Part shown: positions 29,086-39,050 of the stretch, piece after piece
Numbering within the stretch: the stretch's first letter is position 1
How the letters are laid out: every line of letters starts with the position of its first letter
Origin: Candidatus Butyricicoccus stercorigallinarum
GTDB lineage: Bacteria; Bacillota; Clostridia; Oscillospirales; Butyricicoccaceae
Direction: 5' to 3'
Assembly (NCBI GenBank): GCA_019112985.1
Contig: DXIG01000092.1
Coordinates: 1 to 50,397 of the forward strand
Length of the DNA: 50,397 nt
Position numbers and translations under genes: made by a program
Notes under the pieces: model-generated
Database searches by the model: none
Told to the model about the DNA's origin: nothing
The model's input: only the letters and a program-made list of their open reading frames with translations

Positions 29086-30405
29086 ATGCAATTTGAAACG
29101 ATCAAGCAGGCCGCGCAGGCGTACGAAAAGGACATGACGAAGTTTCTGCGCGACCTCATCCGCATTCCGGGTGAGAGCTGCCAGGAGAAGGGACACATCG
29201 ACCGCATCGCGGAGGAAATGCGCACCGTCGGCTTTGACCGCGTGGAGATTGACCCGCAGGGAAACGTGCTCGGCTACATGGGCCGCGGCAAAAAGCTGAT
29301 CGCCTTTGACGCGCACATCGACAACGTCGGCATCGGCTATCTGGAAAACTGGAAGTTCGATCCGTATGAGGGCTATGAAAACGAGACGGAGATCGGCGGC
29401 CGCGGCGGCTCCGATCAGATGGGCGGCATCGTCTCCGCCGTCTACGGCGCGAAGATCATGAAGGATCTCGGCATGCTCAGCGACGCATACACCGTCCTGG
29501 TCACCGGCACCGTACAGGAAGAGGACTGCGACGGCCTGTGCTGGCAGTACATCATCCGCGAGGACGGCGTGCGCCCCGAGTTTGTCGTCTCCACCGAGCC
29601 GACCGACGGCGGCATCTACCGCGGCCACCGCGGACGCATGGAGATCCGCATCGACGTCACCGGCGTCTCCTGCCACGGCTCCGCGCCTGAGCGCGGCGAC
29701 AACGCGATTTACAAGATGGCGGATATCTTGCAGGACGTGCGCGCGCTCAACGAGAACGACGACGCGGACGGGACTGAGATCAAGGGCCTTGTCAAAATGC
29801 TCAACCCGAAATACAACCCGCAGTGGGAGGAGGCGCGCTTCCTGACGCGCGGCACAGTCACGGTTTCCGAGATCTTCTTCACCTCGCCGTCCCGCTGCGC
29901 GGTCGCCGATTCGTGCGCTGTATCGCTCGACCGCCGCATGACGGCGGGCGAGACGTGGGAATCCTGTTTGCAGGAGATCCGCGATCTGCCGGCGTGCAAG
30001 AAGTACGGCGACGCGGTCACGGTTTCCATGTATGAATACGACCGCCCGTCGTACACCGGTCTGGTTTACCCGATCGAGTGTTATTTCCCCACCTGGACCA
30101 TTCCGGAGGACGACGTCATCACGCAGTCGCTCAAGCAGGCGTACACCGGCCTGTACGGCGAGCAGCGCAGCGGCGACAGCACGGTGGACGCGGAGCGCCG
30201 CGCGCGCCCGCTGATCGACAAGTGGACGTTCTCCACCAACGGCGTCACCATCATGGGACGCAACGGCGTGCCGTGCATCGGCTTCGGCCCGGGCGCGGAG
30301 GCGCAGGCACACGCGCCGAATGAGATCACCTGGAAGGAAGATCTGGTCAAGTGCGCGGCGGTTTACGCGGCGCTGCCGGCCATTTACTGCGAGAACACAA
30401 AGTGA
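29086..30405 (+). CDS. ygeY: YgeY family selenium metabolism-linked M20 hydrolase
   Basis: [81 protein letters not shown]. Confidence 0.93.
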   Translation: MQFETIKQAAQAYEKDMTKFLRDLIRIPGESCQEKGHIDRIAEEMRTVGFDRVEIDPQGNVLGYMGRGKKLIAFDAHIDNVGIGYLENWKFDPYEGYENETEIGGRGGSDQMGGIVSAVYGAKIMKDLGMLSDAYTVLVTGTVQEEDCDGLCWQYIIREDGVRPEFVVSTEPTDGGIYRGHRGRMEIRIDVTGVSCHGSAPERGDNAIYKMADILQDVRALNENDDADGTEIKGLVKMLNPKYNPQWEEARFLTRGTVTVSEIFFTSPSRCAVADSCAVSLDRRMTAGETWESCLQEIRDLPACKKYGDAVTVSMYEYDRPSYTGLVYPIECYFPTWTIPEDDVITQSLKQAYTGLYGEQRSGDSTVDAERRARPLIDKWTFSTNGVTIMGRNGVPCIGFGPGAEAQAHAPNEITWKEDLVKCAAVYAALPAIYCENTK

Positions 30406-30422
30406 CAGACGGAGGCGAGACA

Positions 30423-31616
30423 ATGAAGACGTTACAGGATTATATCGACAAGCTGAATGCGCTGAATTTTAAGGAAATGTACGAAAACGACTTTTTCCTG
30501 ACGTGGGAGAAGTCGGACGACGAGATCGAAGCGGTGTTCACCGTTGCCGACGCGCTGCGCTACATGCGCGAGAACAACATCTCCACCAAGGTGTTCGAGT
30601 CCGGTCTGGGCATCTCCCTGTTCCGCGACAACTCCACGCGCACCCGCTTCTCGTTTGCCTCCGCCTGCAACCTGCTCGGCCTGGAGGTGCAGGATCTGGA
30701 TGAGGGCAAGTCGCAGATCGCGCACGGCGAGACCGTCCGCGAGACCGCGAACATGATTTCCTTCATGGCGGATGTCATCGGCATCCGCGACGACATGTAC
30801 ATCGGCAAGGGCAACAAGTACATGCACGACGTCGTCGACGCCGTGCGCGAAGGCCATGAGGAGGGTATCCTCGAGCAGCGCCCGACGCTGGTCAATTTGC
30901 AGTGCGACATCGACCACCCGACGCAGTGCATGGCGGACATGCTGCACATCATCCACGAGTTCGGCGGCGTGGAAAACCTGAAGGGCAAAAAGCTGGCGAT
31001 GACGTGGGCGTATTCCCCGTCCTACGGCAAGCCGCTGTCCGTGCCGCAGGGCGTCATCGGCCTGATGACCCGGTTCGGCATGGACGTCGTGCTCGCGCAT
31101 CCGGAGGGCTATGAGGTCATGCCGGAGGTCGAGGAGGTCGCCAAGCGCAACGCCGAGAAGACCGGCGGTTCGTTCACCAAGACCAACGACATGGCGGAGG
31201 CCTTCCGCGACGCGGACATCGTCTATCCGAAGTCCTGGGCGCCGTTCGCCGCGATGGAGAAGCGCACCAACCTGTACGCCGAGGGCGACCAGGCCGGCAT
31301 CGACGCGCTGGAGCAGGAGCTGCTCGCGCAGAACGCCGAGCACAAGGACTGGGCGTGCACGGAGGAGATGATGCGCCTGACGCGCGACGGCAAGGCGCTG
31401 TACCTGCACTGCCTGCCGGCGGATATCTCTGGCGTTTCCTGCGAGAGCGGCGAGGTGGACGCCTCTGTCTTTGACCGCTACCGTACCCCGCTGTACAAGG
31501 AAGCATCGTTCAAGCCATACATCATTGCAGCTATGATTTTCCTGTCCAAGTTTGAAAACCCGCAGGAAATTCTCAAGAAGCTGGAAGAGCGCGCGACCAA
31601 GCGCATTTTTGGCTGA
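30423..31616 (+). CDS. ygeW: knotted carbamoyltransferase YgeW
   Basis: STKVFESGLGISLFRDNSTRTRFSFASACNLLGLEVQDLDEGKSQIAHGETVRETANMISF, LYLHCLPADISG. Confidence 0.93.
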   Translation: MKTLQDYIDKLNALNFKEMYENDFFLTWEKSDDEIEAVFTVADALRYMRENNISTKVFESGLGISLFRDNSTRTRFSFASACNLLGLEVQDLDEGKSQIAHGETVRETANMISFMADVIGIRDDMYIGKGNKYMHDVVDAVREGHEEGILEQRPTLVNLQCDIDHPTQCMADMLHIIHEFGGVENLKGKKLAMTWAYSPSYGKPLSVPQGVIGLMTRFGMDVVLAHPEGYEVMPEVEEVAKRNAEKTGGSFTKTNDMAEAFRDADIVYPKSWAPFAAMEKRTNLYAEGDQAGIDALEQELLAQNAEHKDWACTEEMMRLTRDGKALYLHCLPADISGVSCESGEVDASVFDRYRTPLYKEASFKPYIIAAMIFLSKFENPQEILKKLEERATKRIFG

Positions 31617-31632
31617 GTATTGCATCGCTGTG

Positions 31633-31669
31633 CCAATGGGGGCGGTCTGCCCCCATTGGCTTTTTTTTC
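31633..31669 (+). terminator. strong terminator/attenuator between ygeW and carbamate kinase gene
   Basis: CCAATGGGGGCggtctGCCCCCATTGGCTTTTTTTT. Confidence 0.9.
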
Positions 31670-31699
31670 AACCGCAGGCTTAACAGCAGGGAGGGGAAC

Positions 31700-32647
31700 G
31701 TGTACATGGATCGAAAGAAAATTGTCATTGCCCTCGGCGGCAATGCCCTTGGAAATACGCTGCCGGAGCAGATGGCGGCAGCCAAGCATACCTCGCAGTC
31801 GATTGTCGATCTGATCGAATCGGGCTATCAGGTGATCGTCACCCACGGCAACGGCCCGCAGGTCGGCATGATCAACCAGGCGATGTACGCGCTCGAACGG
31901 GAGGATCCGGAGCAGCCGAACACGCCGATCTCCGTCTGCGTCGCCATGAGTCAGGCGTACATCGGGTACGACCTGCAAAACGCCATCCGCGAGGAGCTGC
32001 GCAACCGCAGCATCACGGATGTGCCGGTGTCCACCGTCGTCACGCAGGTGCGCGTCGACCGCGACGACCCGGCGTTTGACAATCCGACCAAGCCGATCGG
32101 CAAATTCATGAGCCGGGAGGTCGCGCTCGAGCAGGCGCGCCGCTTCGGCCACATCGTCAAGGAGGACGCCGGGCGCGGCTACCGCCGCGTGGTCGCCTCG
32201 CCGATGCCGAAGGAGATCGTGGAGATCGGCGCCATCCGCGCGCTGGTCGACTGCGGCGAGCTGGTCATCTGCTGCGGCGGCGGCGGCATTCCGGTGTGCC
32301 AGAACGGCAACCACCTGAGCGGCGCGAGCGCGGTCATCGACAAGGATCTGGTGTCCGCGCTGCTGGCGGAGGAGCTGGACGCGGATTCGCTCGTCATCCT
32401 GACGGCGGTGGAAAAGGTCGCCGTCAACTTCGGCAAGCCGGAGCAGCGCGACCTCGACCGCATCACGGTGGACGAGGCGCGCCGGCTGATGGCGGAGGGG
32501 CATTTCGCCCCCGGCTCCATGCTGCCGAAGGTGGAAGCGGCGGTGCGGTTTGCGAGCAGCAAGCCGGGGCGCGAGGCGCTCATCACGCTGCTCGACAAGG
32601 CGCGCGACGGTCTGGAAGGACGAACCGGAACGAGAATCCGGCAGTAA
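31700..32647 (+). CDS. arcC: carbamate kinase
   Basis: KKIVIALGGNALGNTLPEQ, VTHGNGPQVGMINQAM, VICCGGGGIPV, VIDKDLVSALLAEEL, GSMLPKVEAAVRF. Confidence 0.94.
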   Translation: MYMDRKKIVIALGGNALGNTLPEQMAAAKHTSQSIVDLIESGYQVIVTHGNGPQVGMINQAMYALEREDPEQPNTPISVCVAMSQAYIGYDLQNAIREELRNRSITDVPVSTVVTQVRVDRDDPAFDNPTKPIGKFMSREVALEQARRFGHIVKEDAGRGYRRVVASPMPKEIVEIGAIRALVDCGELVICCGGGGIPVCQNGNHLSGASAVIDKDLVSALLAEELDADSLVILTAVEKVAVNFGKPEQRDLDRITVDEARRLMAEGHFAPGSMLPKVEAAVRFASSKPGREALITLLDKARDGLEGRTGTRIRQ

Positions 32648-32650
32648 GCG

Positions 32651-32689
32651 AAGAACCTCGGGGTTACAGTTCCCCGAGGTTCTTTTTCT
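32651..32689. terminator. bidirectional terminator between convergent genes
   Basis: AACCTCGGGGttacagttCCCCGAGGTTCTTTTTC. Confidence 0.88.
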
Positions 32690-33995
32690 ATGACCAGAGT
32701 TGGCGGAGCGTGTCGGACAGGCCGTCCGTCTGCTCCAGACAGCGGAAGCTGAACAGCGCGCAGCCGTCTACGCCCTCAATCTCACGCGCCAGCGCGATCT
32801 GGCGCGCCAGCTCCGCGCAGCCGTCGGTGCGCCAGCATTCGGTATAATCGCTGCTGCCGATCTTGTACGCCGCGAGGCCGAGAATCAGCGCGACGTCCGT
32901 GCCGTCGGTCTGCCGCGCCCACCAGCGCGCGAGCGTGTCGAAGTCCGCGTTTTCGTCGCCGATTTCCCAATAGATCTGCGGGCAGATGTAGTCGATCCAG
33001 CCGTTTTCGATCCAGGTGAGCGAATCGGCATAGGCCGAGGTGTAGTGCTCGTAGCCGTTGGTCTCGCTGCCGCCGGGGGCGTTGACGCTCCGATTGCGCC
33101 AGATGCCCGACGGGCTGACGCCGAACACGCAGGCGCGGCCTGCGCGGGTGCGCACGACCTCGCCCACCGCCTGAATGAGCCGGTTGACGTTGTCGCGCCG
33201 CCAGTCATCGCGGCTCAGGCTGGAGCCGCTGGCGGCATAGGTTTCGTCGTCCGCGAACGCGGTGGAGGGGTAGAAGTAGTCGTCGAACTGCACGCCGTCG
33301 ACGTCGTAGCCGGAGACGATCTCCTCCACGCCGTCGCAGATGAGCTGGCGCACTTCCGCCCGGCCGGGGTCGAAGTAATAGCCGCCGTCGCACGACACCA
33401 CCCAGTCTGGGTGCTGCTTGGCGGGATGGGAGGCGGGCAGCGCCGCGAAGTCCGCCGCCGCGTTTTGCCCGGCGCAGATGCGGTAGGGATTGACCCACGC
33501 CTCCAGCCTCATGCCGCGCGCGTGCGCCTGCTCTGTCCAGTAGGCGAGCGGGTCAAAGCCGTCCTCCGGCGCGGCGCCGCACGTCCCGGTCAGATACCGG
33601 CTCCAGGGGAACAGATCGGACGGATACAGCGCGTCCGCCGCCGGGCGCACCTGAAAATAGACGGTGTTGCATCCGTTGGCCGCGGCCTCGTCCAAAATGG
33701 CGCGGCAGCGGCTGCGCAGCGCCCCGGCGCCGGTGGCCGGCGCGGACGGGTAGTCGATGGCGTAGGCCGTCGCGACCCAGACGGCGCGCGTTTCGTCCGG
33801 CGCGGCGGAGGAATCGTCCGTCTCGGCCGTTTCGCGCGGCGCTGCCGCGCTGCCCTCCGTCTGCTTTTCCGGCAGATGCTGCGCCACGAGGTCCGCCAGC
33901 CCGGCCAGCTCCAGCGCGGCGGAGCCGCCGGAGGCGTATACCATGCCCGCGGCGAGCGCGACGAACAGCGCGGTCAGAACAAAAAGCTTTTTCAT
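32688..33995 (-). CDS. secreted family 10-like glycosyl hydrolase (GHL10/DUF187 type)
   Basis: Signal peptide MKKLFVLTALFVALAAGMVYA; ETRAVWVATAYAIDYPSAP, GCNTVYFQVRPAADALYPSDLFPWS, VDGVQFDDYFYPS. Confidence 0.88.
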   Translation of the reverse strand: MKKLFVLTALFVALAAGMVYASGGSAALELAGLADLVAQHLPEKQTEGSAAAPRETAETDDSSAAPDETRAVWVATAYAIDYPSAPATGAGALRSRCRAILDEAAANGCNTVYFQVRPAADALYPSDLFPWSRYLTGTCGAAPEDGFDPLAYWTEQAHARGMRLEAWVNPYRICAGQNAAADFAALPASHPAKQHPDWVVSCDGGYYFDPGRAEVRQLICDGVEEIVSGYDVDGVQFDDYFYPSTAFADDETYAASGSSLSRDDWRRDNVNRLIQAVGEVVRTRAGRACVFGVSPSGIWRNRSVNAPGGSETNGYEHYTSAYADSLTWIENGWIDYICPQIYWEIGDENADFDTLARWWARQTDGTDVALILGLAAYKIGSSDYTECWRTDGCAELARQIALAREIEGVDGCALFSFRCLEQTDGLSDTLRQLWS

Positions 33996-34037
33996 AGACA
34001 ACCCTCCCGCTCTATCCTACGCGGGGCGGGGGTGCGG

Positions 34038-34529
34038 TTATACCGAAAGCTGCATGATGTAGTCATCCATGACATAGCCGTTGCCGATGTCGGCGACCTG
34101 CGTGCGAACCGTCTCGAAGCCGGTCGCGTGATAGACCGCGATGGTGTGGTCGTTGTGGCGGTTGACGGTCAGGTACACGCCGGATTTGTCCAGCTGGCGC
34201 GCGAGCGCGGCGACATGGTCGATCATTTTGCGCCCGCAGCCGCGGCCGCGATACTGCTTTTTGAGGTACAGCTTGCTCAAAAACAGCAGATCCTCCTCCG
34301 GGTGCACGCCGATGTAGCCGATGGGCTCGCCGTCCGCGTATACGAGCTCATAGCGGTAGCCCTCCGCGAGCTGCCGCCGCAGGGCGGGTGCGGATTGGAA
34401 TTGCTCCACCATGTAGTCCACCTGCTCGACCGAGATGATGCCGGGGAAAAATTCGTGCCAGATCTCGGTGGCCAGCACCGCGAGCGCCTCGATGTCCGCG
34501 TCGGTCACCGATTGATAGGTCAGTTGCAT
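34038..34529 (-). CDS. GNAT family N-acetyltransferase
   Basis: LSKLYLKKQYRGRGCGRKMIDHVAALARQLDKSGVYLTVNRHNDHTIAVYHATGFE. Confidence 0.9.
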   Translation of the reverse strand: MQLTYQSVTDADIEALAVLATEIWHEFFPGIISVEQVDYMVEQFQSAPALRRQLAEGYRYELVYADGEPIGYIGVHPEEDLLFLSKLYLKKQYRGRGCGRKMIDHVAALARQLDKSGVYLTVNRHNDHTIAVYHATGFETVRTQVADIGNGYVMDDYIMQLSV

Positions 34530-34732
34530 GCTGATACACATCCTTATTTCAGAGTAGTAGTGATTTGAGCCCCTCTCCAGGGGCTGCGCGGCGGAAAACG
34601 CCCCGCTGTCTATCAGTGTATCACAATTCCGCGCGCCCGACAATTCGGGAGGCTTTTTGTGTCTTTTCTTTCGGCGGCAAATGCGGTATACTGAAAACAG
34701 ATAACAATCACAGGGCAGGGAGGAATGGACAC

Positions 34733-35455
34733 ATGCCACAGTGTCAGATGTCGAAGGAATATGTGCTCGATATCGGGCATATCGACAGCCGCGGCATCGC
34801 GCGGCCATCCGCCGTCATCGATTTTATGCAGGACATCGCCACGTGCCACGCGGGCGAGATGGGGCTTTCCGATGCAGTCGCCAGACAGAACGGATTTTGG
34901 GTGCTCTCGCGCCTGAAATACCGGCTGACGCGCCCGCTGCGCGCGTATGAGACGCTGCGGCTGATCACCTGGCCGCGCCAGCTCAAGGGCGCGACCTGGT
35001 ACCGCGATTTTCTGTTTGAGGCGGAGGACGGGCAGATCGGCGGCGCGGTCACGATGTGGGCGATTGTGGACATGACGACCCACCGCCTGCTGCGCCCCAA
35101 GGCGCTGGGGCTGTCGTTCGCGGATCAGATCGTCGGACAGCCGGAAATGCTCGCGGCGATCCGCACGGAGCATTTGCAGCCGTGCTTTGACCGGGTCGTG
35201 CGCTACAGCGACATCGACGTCAACCACCATCTGAACAACGTCAAGGCGGTGGACATCCTGTCGGATGCGTTCGGGCTGGAGGACGACGAGACGCGCTGGG
35301 TCTCGCAGATGCAGGTCAACTATCTGTCGGAGACCACCTGCGGCACGACGCTGACGCTGGCGCGCGGCGCCGGTGCGGACGGACGGCTGTGTGTGGCGGC
35401 GTTCGACGGCGAGAGGGAAAAGGTACAGTCGGAGGTGGGGTTCTCCACGCTCTGA
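34733..35455 (+). CDS. acyl-ACP thioesterase
   Basis: NGFWVLSRLKYRLTRPLRAYETLRLITWPRQLKGATWYRDF and VRYSDIDVNHHLNNVKAVDILSDAF. Confidence 0.87.
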   Translation: MPQCQMSKEYVLDIGHIDSRGIARPSAVIDFMQDIATCHAGEMGLSDAVARQNGFWVLSRLKYRLTRPLRAYETLRLITWPRQLKGATWYRDFLFEAEDGQIGGAVTMWAIVDMTTHRLLRPKALGLSFADQIVGQPEMLAAIRTEHLQPCFDRVVRYSDIDVNHHLNNVKAVDILSDAFGLEDDETRWVSQMQVNYLSETTCGTTLTLARGAGADGRLCVAAFDGEREKVQSEVGFSTL

Positions 35456-35476
35456 GCCAAGCTGAGGGAGGCAGGC

Positions 35477-35788
35477 ATGAACTTCAATGAAATCCTGGAC
35501 ACGGTTGTCCGCTATTGCCATCCGATCCGCGTGATTCTGTACGGCGAAAAAATGACCGGCGAACACATGCGGTCGGCCAATCTGTGCATCATCGTCGATA
35601 TGATGTGCGACAAAAATCGCCTGCTGCAACAGTTGTATCTGGAGATCAACGCGCCCTTCCCGGTACAGTTCCTGCTGTACAACGCGGAGGAATGGAACAA
35701 GCTGCGCAAGGACGCCGGAAGCTATGCGTCCGCGATCGAGAAAAAGGGGACGATTTTGTATGGCGAGACGACGCAAGGGGAGCACTGA
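35477..35788 (+). CDS. degenerate MNT-like nucleotidyltransferase domain protein
   Basis: Partner position to HEPN gene; VILYGEKMTGEHMRSANLCIIVD where an active MNT would have a GSxxxG...DxD pattern. Confidence 0.55.
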   Translation: MNFNEILDTVVRYCHPIRVILYGEKMTGEHMRSANLCIIVDMMCDKNRLLQQLYLEINAPFPVQFLLYNAEEWNKLRKDAGSYASAIEKKGTILYGETTQGEH

Positions 35789-36200
35789 CAGCCGCTATTA
35801 CTACAAATGGCTGGAAAAAGCGCTTAGCGACCTGCAAAGCGCGCGCATCCTGCTCACCTGGGGCGGCGACCCGATGGCGGTCGCCTTCCACTGCCAGCAG
35901 GCGATTGAAAAAGCGCTCAAGGGGTATCTGCTGTTTCGCGCCGGACGCCATTTCGACGGCCACAACCTGACCTTTCTGTGCAGGCAGGCGGCCATGTGCG
36001 ACGACCGCTTTGTCCACTATCTGGACGAGAGCGCCGCGCTCAACAACTATTATATTGAAACGCGATATCCGACCGACCTTCCGTTCGAGATCACGGAGTC
36101 GCAGGTGTATTCCATTTTGACGATGGCGGAGGACATGTTCAGCATGATCCGGCAGGAGCTGTACCAGACGGACGAGGAGCCGAGCGAGGTCATTTCCTGA
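35760..36200 (+). CDS. HEPN domain-containing protein
   Basis: WLEKALSDLQSARILLTWGGDPMAVAFHCQQAIEKALKGYLLFRAGRHFDGHNLTFL...NNYYIETRYPTD; overlaps preceding ORF by 29 nt. Confidence 0.85.
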   Translation: MARRRKGSTDSRYYYKWLEKALSDLQSARILLTWGGDPMAVAFHCQQAIEKALKGYLLFRAGRHFDGHNLTFLCRQAAMCDDRFVHYLDESAALNNYYIETRYPTDLPFEITESQVYSILTMAEDMFSMIRQELYQTDEEPSEVIS

Positions 36201-36364
36201 CGCGCGCCCGCCCGCGGGCGGGGCGTCTGCCCATTTTCACAGAGGGAAGCAAAATTCTTTCACTTTTTTCATTTACATTGCAACAGAAATTATGTAAAAT
36301 ATAGAATAGGACAACACTGATAAACCATGCGTCCATTTTTATTGAAAGCAGGAGGGGTTTATCC

Positions 36365-37303
36365 ATGATAATAACCATAACGCTGAACCCGGCGATCGAC
36401 CGGACGCTGATTATCGACGAGCCGATTGAACTGGGAACGGTCAATATTGTCTCCCAGAGCTTTGTCGAGGTCGGCGGGCGCGGCATCAACGTCTCGCGGG
36501 CGATCCGGGCGCTCGGCGGCGAAAGTGTGGCCATGGGCTTCACCGGAGGCAACAACGGGCGCTCGCTGAAAAACGGCCTGACGGCGCTCGGCATCCATCA
36601 CGACTTCACCGACGTCGCGGGCGAGACCCGCATCAATACGCAGCTGATCCATCCGGACGGGAGCCATACCGACCTCAACGAGCTGGGCACGGCCGTGACC
36701 GACGAGGATTATCTGCGCTTTATCGAGAAGCTCAAGCTGTATCTCGACCCGCACAACCTGTTTGTTCTGTGCGGACGCATTCCGCCCGGCATGAAGCTCA
36801 AGCAGTACCTCAAGATCATCAAGATCATCAAGAAGGCGGGCTGCCCGCTGCTGGTCGACTGCGATGGCCCGACGCTGGCGCACGTCCTGCCGTGCAAGCC
36901 GGACTTCATCAAGCCGAACACGACCGAGCTGGCCAAGCTGACCGGTATGCCGCGCACGCACGACCCGGAGGAGGCGCTTGAGCGCGTGCTTCCGCTGCGC
37001 GAGCAGGGCGCACAGACCATCTGCGCGTCGCTCGGCCCCAACGGCGCGATCTTCGTCTTCCCGGACGAGACGCCGCTGTACATGGTGGCGGACGCGGGTC
37101 CGGCGAACAAGAGCGCGGTCGGTTCCGGCGACGCGATGGTGGGCGCGATTGCGCACGCCTACAATCAGGGCATGTCCCACGAGGAGCTTGCCAAGTTCGC
37201 CGTCGCCATGGGCACGGCGTCCGCGAAGCTGCCCGGCACCCAGATGGCGACCATGAAGGAAGCCTACGAGGTATACGAGACCATCAAGGTGTATACCATG
37301 TAA
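36365..37303 (+). CDS. 1-phosphofructokinase family (PfkB) hexose kinase
   Basis: TITLNPAIDRTLIID, GGRGINVSRAIRALGG, PNTTELAKLTG, KSAVGSGDAMVGAIAHAY. Confidence 0.92.
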   Translation: MIITITLNPAIDRTLIIDEPIELGTVNIVSQSFVEVGGRGINVSRAIRALGGESVAMGFTGGNNGRSLKNGLTALGIHHDFTDVAGETRINTQLIHPDGSHTDLNELGTAVTDEDYLRFIEKLKLYLDPHNLFVLCGRIPPGMKLKQYLKIIKIIKKAGCPLLVDCDGPTLAHVLPCKPDFIKPNTTELAKLTGMPRTHDPEEALERVLPLREQGAQTICASLGPNGAIFVFPDETPLYMVADAGPANKSAVGSGDAMVGAIAHAYNQGMSHEELAKFAVAMGTASAKLPGTQMATMKEAYEVYETIKVYTM

Positions 37304-37324
37304 CGGCAAAATAAAGAATTCTCA

Positions 37325-37369
37325 CAGCGAACCGGCTGCCCGTCAGCCGCGTTCGCTGTTCTTTTTTTG
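37325..37369. terminator. terminator hairpin between convergent genes
   Basis: AGCGAACCGGCTGCCCGTCAGCCGCGTTCGCTGTTCTTTTTTT. Confidence 0.85.
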
Positions 37370-38377
37370 CCCGCGCAGCGCGCAGCAGGCGATGAGCAGG
37401 CCGCTGAGCAGGACGAACAGGTAAAAGCTCACGCCGCGGCTGAGCAGCATCGCGTCGGGCAGCGCCGCCGCCGGGAACACCGCGCCGAACAGCAGCAGAA
37501 ACGTGCCTTCGCTGGCGCCGACCGCGCCGGGCAGCGGCAGCGAGGAGACCGAGACAAACAGGACGGCTTGCAGCGAAAACACCGTGAGGAACGGGCACGG
37601 CGGCAGCGCGAGCGACCGCGAGACCAGGTAGGGGATGCTGTAAAACGCCGCGATCTGCACGGTGGTCACCGCGAGCACGGCCAGCAGCGTGGCGGGATTT
37701 TTTTGCAGAAAGGCTGCGTTGCGCCGGTACAGCGCGAGCTGTCCGTTCAGCTGCTGCTCAAGGACGGCGGCTTTTTTGCTGCGCAGCGCGCGCAGCAGGC
37801 CGCAGAGCGCGCGGATCAGCGCGTGCGACAGCCGGCGGGAAAACATGGCGGTCAGCGTGAGCAGCAGCAGCGCGAGATTGAGGCCGCCGCCGAGGGCGAA
37901 CAGCCAGCGAAACGGGCTTCGGATGAGCTGCGCGGACTGCGCCCAGAACCCCATGGCGGCAAAGGCGACGGTCACGGTCTGGAAGGAGGAGAACTGCGTG
38001 AGCAGCGCGAGCGTGCCGCAGGAGGCCGGGATGCGGTCGCGGTGCATGGCGTACAGCTGCATGGGCTGCCCGCCGCTGGCGGACGGCGTGACCGAGCTGA
38101 AAAAGAAGCCGGTCATGGCATAGCGCACCGCCTGCGGCACGGTGCAGCGGCAGCCGAACAGGCGCAGGCAGCGCCGCAGGTTGAGCGCCTCGCACAGCAG
38201 GAACACGCACATGCAGCCGGCGGCGAGCGCCAGCCAGCGCAGGCGGACGCCGCGCAGGGCGGCGAGCAGCTCGGGCAGGTTCTGCTCGCGCAGCAGCAGG
38301 AAAAAGGTCAGGGCGATCAGCCCCACGAACAGGGCGAGTTGCGCCAGCAGGCGCTTGAGCGAGAAGTTATGTTCCAT
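37343..38377 (-). CDS. lysylphosphatidylglycerol synthase TM region / flippase-like membrane protein
   Basis: Multi-TM; FFFSSVTPSASGGQPMQLYAMHRDRIP and SLPLPGAVGASEGTFLLLFGAVF motifs of UPF0104. Confidence 0.87.
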   Translation of the reverse strand: MEHNFSLKRLLAQLALFVGLIALTFFLLLREQNLPELLAALRGVRLRWLALAAGCMCVFLLCEALNLRRCLRLFGCRCTVPQAVRYAMTGFFFSSVTPSASGGQPMQLYAMHRDRIPASCGTLALLTQFSSFQTVTVAFAAMGFWAQSAQLIRSPFRWLFALGGGLNLALLLLTLTAMFSRRLSHALIRALCGLLRALRSKKAAVLEQQLNGQLALYRRNAAFLQKNPATLLAVLAVTTVQIAAFYSIPYLVSRSLALPPCPFLTVFSLQAVLFVSVSSLPLPGAVGASEGTFLLLFGAVFPAAALPDAMLLSRGVSFYLFVLLSGLLIACCALRGQKKNSERG

Positions 38378-39050
38378 AGTGATTCACCGTATCAAAGCGG
38401 AAGCCCGCGCGTTTCCAGTCGGGGAGGACGGCGCGCAGCGCCGCGATGGTGCGCGCAGGCGCACCGTTTGCGCCGCGCCCGTCATGCAGGCAGAGAATGT
38501 CGCCGCCGCGCGTGCGGCGGCGCAGCTTTTGCGCGATTTCGTCCGCCGTCGTGTCGCCGCGCCAGTCCTCTGCCATGACGTCCCACAGTACCGGCGTCAG
38601 GCTGCGGCGGCGCAGCGCGGCGAGGCAGGCGAGGTTCCAGTGTCCCCACGGCGCGCGGTAATAGCGCGCGGGCGCGCCCAGCTGCTGTAAGATGCAGGCG
38701 GCGCGGCGCAGGTCGCGGCAGGTCTCTGCCGGGGGCTGGAGCATGCCGCTCCGGTGGCGGAGCGCGTGCAGCCCGACCAGATGCCCGTCGCGCTGCATGC
38801 GGGCGATCAGCGCCGGATGCCGCTGCGCGGTCTGCGCGACGACGAAAAAGCTCGCGCGGACATTGTGCGCCGCGAGCAGGTCGAGCAGCTGCGGCGTGTA
38901 CACCGGGTCGGGGCCGTCGTCGAAGGTCAGATACAGCGTGCGGTTTTCCTGTGGGCGGCGCAGGCGGTGCACCAGCTTGCTGCCGTAGGTCGGCACGACG
39001 CTGTAGCACAGCGCCGCCGCGCCCAGCGTGCCAAAAAACAGGGGATTCAT
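38367..39050 (-). CDS. polysaccharide deacetylase family protein
   Basis: LYLTFDDGPDPVYTPQLLDLLAAHNVRASFFVV, GHLVGLHALRH, YRAPWGHWN. Confidence 0.93.
   Translation of the reverse strand: MNPLFFGTLGAAALCYSVVPTYGSKLVHRLRRPQENRTLYLTFDDGPDPVYTPQLLDLLAAHNVRASFFVVAQTAQRHPALIARMQRDGHLVGLHALRHRSGMLQPPAETCRDLRRAACILQQLGAPARYYRAPWGHWNLACLAALRRRSLTPVLWDVMAEDWRGDTTADEIAQKLRRRTRGGDILCLHDGRGANGAPARTIAALRAVLPDWKRAGFRFDTVNHYGT

Noticed and set aside
32700-34568. 622-aa plus-strand ORF antisense to the GH10-like gene
   Set aside because: Minus strand encodes a signal peptide and conserved hydrolase motifs; the plus-strand translation has none.
36201-36232. GCCCGCCCGCGGGCGGGGC hairpin after the HEPN gene
   Set aside because: Likely a weak transcription end; no U-tract, nothing unusual beyond GC-rich composition.
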